Assembly: GCA_964432595.1 (NCBI GenBank)
Contig: CAYSOF010000004.1
Coordinates: 248,001 to 312,000, forward strand
Source of the DNA: DASYLJ01 sp964432595
GTDB lineage: Bacteria; Desulfobacterota; Binatia; DP-6
Length of the DNA: 64,000 nucleotides
Reading direction: 5' to 3'
Shown here: in pieces, positions 61,383 to 64,000 of the stretch
Layout of the letters: each line of letters opens with the position of its first letter
Numbering within the stretch: the first letter of the stretch is position 1
Translations under genes and position numbers: made by a program
The notes under the pieces: model-generated
The model's database searches: none
What the model was told of the DNA's origin: nothing
The model's input: only the letters and a program-made list of their open reading frames with translations

Positions 61383-62117
61383 TCAGCGCACGAGAAGCGG
61401 CACGCCTGCGCCGGCGATCTCGTCGGCCCACCGTGCATACCCTCGCGGCGAAGGATGCAAGCGATCGTCGCAGAACCACTCCGGCGAGAACGCGACCCGC
61501 GGATGCACCGACACGACGCCGGGGCGCAAGCCGACGACGAGCCGCGTGGCGTCGTCGAGCGCGCGGGCGCGCAGCCCGAGCACCATGCGCAACGGCTGCG
61601 GGAACACCCGGAAATCCTGCACGGGCGGCATGCCGACGACGACGACCGCCGGATCGCCCAGCCGGGCGCGTGCGGCGTCGACGAGGCTCCCCAGATCCGC
61701 CGCCCACCGCGCCGGCGTCCGCAGCCACATCACGTCGTTGACGCCGAGCGAGACGACGAGCAGGTCCGCGCGTCCGTCGAGCCGCGGCACGAGCGCGTCG
61801 AGCGCGTCGCGCGCCGTCGCGCCGGTCCGGCCGACGGCACGCCATCGCACCGCCCGGCGCAGGCGGCGCGACAGCGCGGACGCCACCTGACCCGACAGCG
61901 CCTCGGCATGCGTCGCCGCACCGATCCCCGCGACGGTCGATTCGCCGAGCACGACGACGTCGAGCGGCGGGCCGTCGCCGGCGATCAGTCCGATCGCGGG
62001 ACCCGCCGCGTCGGGCAGGCGCGGCGTGCGGTAGCCGACCCACGCCGCCTGCGTCAGGAGCGCGGGGAGCAGCGAGAAGGTCAGGACCTCGACGGGGTCC
62101 CGCAGCCGTCCGGTCAG
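61383..62117 (-). CDS. SGNH/GDSL hydrolase, probable CTG start
   Basis: Predicted 244 residues if translation begins at CTG (62117). Block I is VVVLGESTVAGIGA (GES in place of GDS), block III SLGVNDVMW, and block V DRLHPSPRGYARWADEI with the catalytic Asp/His. A hydrophobic segment (about 12-25, LTFSLLPALLTQAAW) and a YRTPRLPDAAGP linker precede block I; both are typical of this hydrolase group. No ATG, GTG or TTG lies upstream of the first in-frame GTG (61952), which would delete strand 1. The CTG overlaps the clpP stop as CTGA, matching the coupling style of this genome. Confidence 0.8.
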   Translation of the reverse strand: MTGRLRDPVEVLTFSLLPALLTQAAWVGYRTPRLPDAAGPAIGLIAGDGPPLDVVVLGESTVAGIGAATHAEALSGQVASALSRRLRRAVRWRAVGRTGATARDALDALVPRLDGRADLLVVSLGVNDVMWLRTPARWAADLGSLVDAARARLGDPAVVVVGMPPVQDFRVFPQPLRMVLGLRARALDDATRLVVGLRPGVVSVHPRVAFSPEWFCDDRLHPSPRGYARWADEIAGAGVPLLVR

Positions 62118-62710
62118 ACCTCGTCCACCCGCTCGATGATGCGCCCGACGAGACCGTAGTCCTTCGCCTCGGTCGCGCTCATCCAGTAGTCGCGGTCGGT
62201 GTCCTGCTCGATGCGCTCGATCGACTGTCCGGTCTCGCGGGCGAGGATCTCGTTGATGCGCCGGCGCATCTTGAGGATCTCCTTCGCCTGGATCGCGAGA
62301 TCGGCGGCGGGGCCACCCGCGCCGCCGCTCGGCTGGTGCAGCAGGAAGCGCGTGTTCGGCAGGCTGATGCGATCTTCCTTCGCCGCCGCGCAGTAGATCA
62401 GCGCCGCCGCGCTCGCCACCCAGCCGCTGCCGATGATGCGGACGCGCGGCTTCACGAACTTGATCATGTCGTAGATCGTGTCGCCCGACTCGACGTGCCC
62501 GCCCGGCGAGTTGACGAAGAGCCGGATGTCGTCGTCGCTCTCGTACGAGAGGGCCACCAGCTTCTCCGTGACCTGACGGGCGACGTCCTGATCGATCTCA
62601 CCGAAAACGAAGATGGTGCGGGACCGGAACAGGCGCTCCTCGATCAGGGAGCCGGGCGGCTTGGGCATCTCGCCCTTGCCCGGCTTCTCCTCGGGATCGT
62701 TCTTGCGCAT
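62114..62710 (-). CDS. clpP: ClpP-family serine protease
   Basis: A 198-residue Clp protease proteolytic subunit. Catalytic Ser100 lies in GSGWVASAAALIY, His125 in RFLLHQPSGGAGG and Asp170 in IEQDTDRDYW. VNSPGGHVESGDTIYDM is the oxyanion-side motif. The N-terminal 20 residues are Lys/Pro-rich and differ from housekeeping ClpP, and the Ser-site context (VASAAA rather than AASMAA) suggests a second-type ClpP. No clpX or tig is adjacent. The longer open frame to 63715 is shadow. CTGA overlap with the SGNH gene. Confidence 0.93.
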   Translation of the reverse strand: MRKNDPEEKPGKGEMPKPPGSLIEERLFRSRTIFVFGEIDQDVARQVTEKLVALSYESDDDIRLFVNSPGGHVESGDTIYDMIKFVKPRVRIIGSGWVASAAALIYCAAAKEDRISLPNTRFLLHQPSGGAGGPAADLAIQAKEILKMRRRINEILARETGQSIERIEQDTDRDYWMSATEAKDYGLVGRIIERVDEV

Positions 62711-62760
62711 ATCGACGGTGATTAGGTGACGAGCCGCCGGCTTGCAACCAGGACCAGCGT

Positions 62761-64000
62761 TCAGCCGCGCAGCAGGCGTCCCGGCAGCGCGCCCGTGGGT
62801 TGCCCGTCCTCGAAGATCACCTCGCCGCTCTTCACCGTCGCGCGGTAGCCGGTCGCGCGCTGCACGAGACGACGCCCGCTCGCGGGCAGATCGAAGACCA
62901 TCTCCGGCGGCGCCAGCGCGAGCGCGTCGAGGTCGATGACGTTCACGTCGGCGAGGAGCCCCTCGGCCAGGCGGCCGCGATCCCGAAAGCCGTACAGGTC
63001 CGCCGTCTGCTGCGTCTGGCGGTGCACGACGAGCTCGAGCGGCAGGCGCGGGCCGCGCTGGCGGTCGCGCACCCAGTGGATCAGGAGGTACGTCGGCGTG
63101 CTGGCGTCGCAGATGAGGCCGCAGTGGGCGCCGCCGTCGGCCAACCCGACGATCGCGGACGGATGCAGCAGCATCTCGCGGATCGGCTCGAAGTCGAAGT
63201 TCGCGTAGTTGAGCAGCGGAAAGTAGAGCAGCTCGCGGCCGTCGCGCTGGAGCAGCAGGTCGTACGCGACCTCCTGCGGCGTGCGGCCCTCGCGCTCGGC
63301 GATCGCCGCGACGCTCTTCTCCGGCGCCGGCTCGTAGTCCGGCGGATCGCCGAGCGGGAACAGCTTGTGGAACGACGACGCCACGTACGCGGCGATCGCG
63401 TTCGAGAACTGCACCTTCTCCTCGAGGATCTGGCTCCGGACCGCCGGCTCGCGCATGCGGCGCACGCGCTCGTCGAGCGGGAGGTGCGCGAGCGCCTGGT
63501 AGCTCGCGTAGCCGATGAAGGGATGCGCGCTGCTCTGGAGGCCCATCAGCAGGCTGGTCGGCCGTGCCGCGACCTGCGGCGCCATGTGCGCGCCGCGCGC
63601 GTTCGCCTCCGCGCTCGCCTCGAGCAGACGGCGCCACTGGCCCGGGTCGATGTCGTTCTGCAGGCAGGCGAACGTGATGGGCCGTCGCGTCTCCGCCGAC
63701 AGCTGCTCCATCCACGCCAGCTCCTTGCCCTCGGGCATCAGGTCCGAGGCCATCTCGAAGACGCCGCGGCCGAGCTCGCCCATGACGCGGCCGATGCCGA
63801 GGAGCTCGTCCTCGGCGGCGAACGTCCCGGGCACCGGCTCGCCGTCGACCGCGCGATGGAGGAGCGTGCGTGACGTCGTGAAGCCGACGGCGCCCGCGGC
63901 GATGCCGTCCTTCACGATGGCGGCCATGCGCGCGATGTCGTCGGCGGTCGCGGGCTCGTTCCGCGCGCCGCGCTCGCCCATCACGTACGCGCGCACGGCG
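62761..64000 (-). CDS. N-acyl-D-amino-acid deacylase-type amidohydrolase, 5' truncated by window
   Basis: At least 411 residues of an amidohydrolase; the start lies beyond 64000. Family features are GAVGFTTSRTLLHRAVDGEPVPG, FEMASDLMPEG, IVGLADGGAHCGLICDAS (metal/catalytic Asp-His region) and a C-terminal beta strand pair with VIDLDALALAPPEMVFDLP and VKSGEVIFEDGQPTG. These match D-aminoacylases and related dihydroorotase-like hydrolases. Metal-binding HxH near the N terminus is outside the window. It ends 50 nt before clpP in the same direction. Confidence 0.9.
   Translation of the reverse strand, partial: AVRAYVMGERGARNEPATADDIARMAAIVKDGIAAGAVGFTTSRTLLHRAVDGEPVPGTFAAEDELLGIGRVMGELGRGVFEMASDLMPEGKELAWMEQLSAETRRPITFACLQNDIDPGQWRRLLEASAEANARGAHMAPQVAARPTSLLMGLQSSAHPFIGYASYQALAHLPLDERVRRMREPAVRSQILEEKVQFSNAIAAYVASSFHKLFPLGDPPDYEPAPEKSVAAIAEREGRTPQEVAYDLLLQRDGRELLYFPLLNYANFDFEPIREMLLHPSAIVGLADGGAHCGLICDASTPTYLLIHWVRDRQRGPRLPLELVVHRQTQQTADLYGFRDRGRLAEGLLADVNVIDLDALALAPPEMVFDLPASGRRLVQRATGYRATVKSGEVIFEDGQPTGALPGRLLRG

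Overview
The window is visibly GC-rich throughout, densely packed and chromosomal in character. It holds about 60 protein genes, four tRNA genes and no rRNA, CRISPR array or insertion sequence that I can see. Many genes overlap by ATGA or GTGA, GTG starts are common, and several convergent gene pairs overlap at their 3' ends. The gene mix is a complete cofactor F420 core operon plus an LLM-type oxidoreductase, a carotenoid cyclase with a CrtU/CruE-like enzyme, many histidine kinases, an NtrC-type activator, secreted Cys-rich and Thr-rich proteins with TTTTLPP-style linkers, an acyl-CoA dehydrogenase and a P450. This suggests an uncultured deltaproteobacterium-like lineage; Candidatus Binatota (Binatia) fits best. 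That taxonomic call is inference from gene content, not from a marker gene.

Layout. 1-4.1 kb: two minus-strand sensor kinases. 4.1-8.5 kb: initiator tRNA, NDH-2, small genes, tRNA-Cys, pterin dehydratase, a membrane coiled-coil protein and tRNA-Leu. 8.5-12.7 kb: a secreted Cys-rich protein, hypothetical proteins and a stress-type SDR. 12.8-20.7 kb: a surface-glycan locus on the plus strand, made of a glycoside hydrolase-GT2 fusion, an ABC exporter and three tandem paralogous glycosyltransferase-like proteins. 20.7-26.3 kb: Uma2, GT2, a sulfatase-fold enzyme, a PIG-L deacetylase and an acyl-CoA dehydrogenase. 26.4-31.3 kb: an inactive-transglutaminase/7TM protein, an ATP-grasp ligase and an ExeA-like ATPase. 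31.4-36.5 kb: cofG-cofH-cofD-cofE-LLM. 36.5-41.7 kb: four consecutive signalling genes (two kinases, an NtrC-type regulator, a receiver-kinase), one kinase carrying what looks like a decayed AAA+ module. 42-44 kb: MeaB, a PPP phosphatase and elongator tRNA-Met. 44-48 kb: an ECF sigma factor, a methyltransferase, an acyltransferase-DUF2147 fusion and TetR with a perfect operator. 48.3-51.2 kb: a carotenoid operon. 51.4-64 kb: secreted proteins, a GT39-like protein, P450, Yip1-like, GerW/DUF2953, UppP, SGNH hydrolase, ClpP and a truncated amidohydrolase.

The most interesting parts are the glycan locus with its triplicated family, the signalling cassette with a degenerate AAA+/kinase fusion, the F420 operon ending in a secretion-signal LLM protein, the predicted aromatic-carotenoid pair, and unusual translation signals (an A29:U41 initiator tRNA and an inferred CTG start on the SGNH gene). 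All functional names rest on motif recognition; no database search was run.
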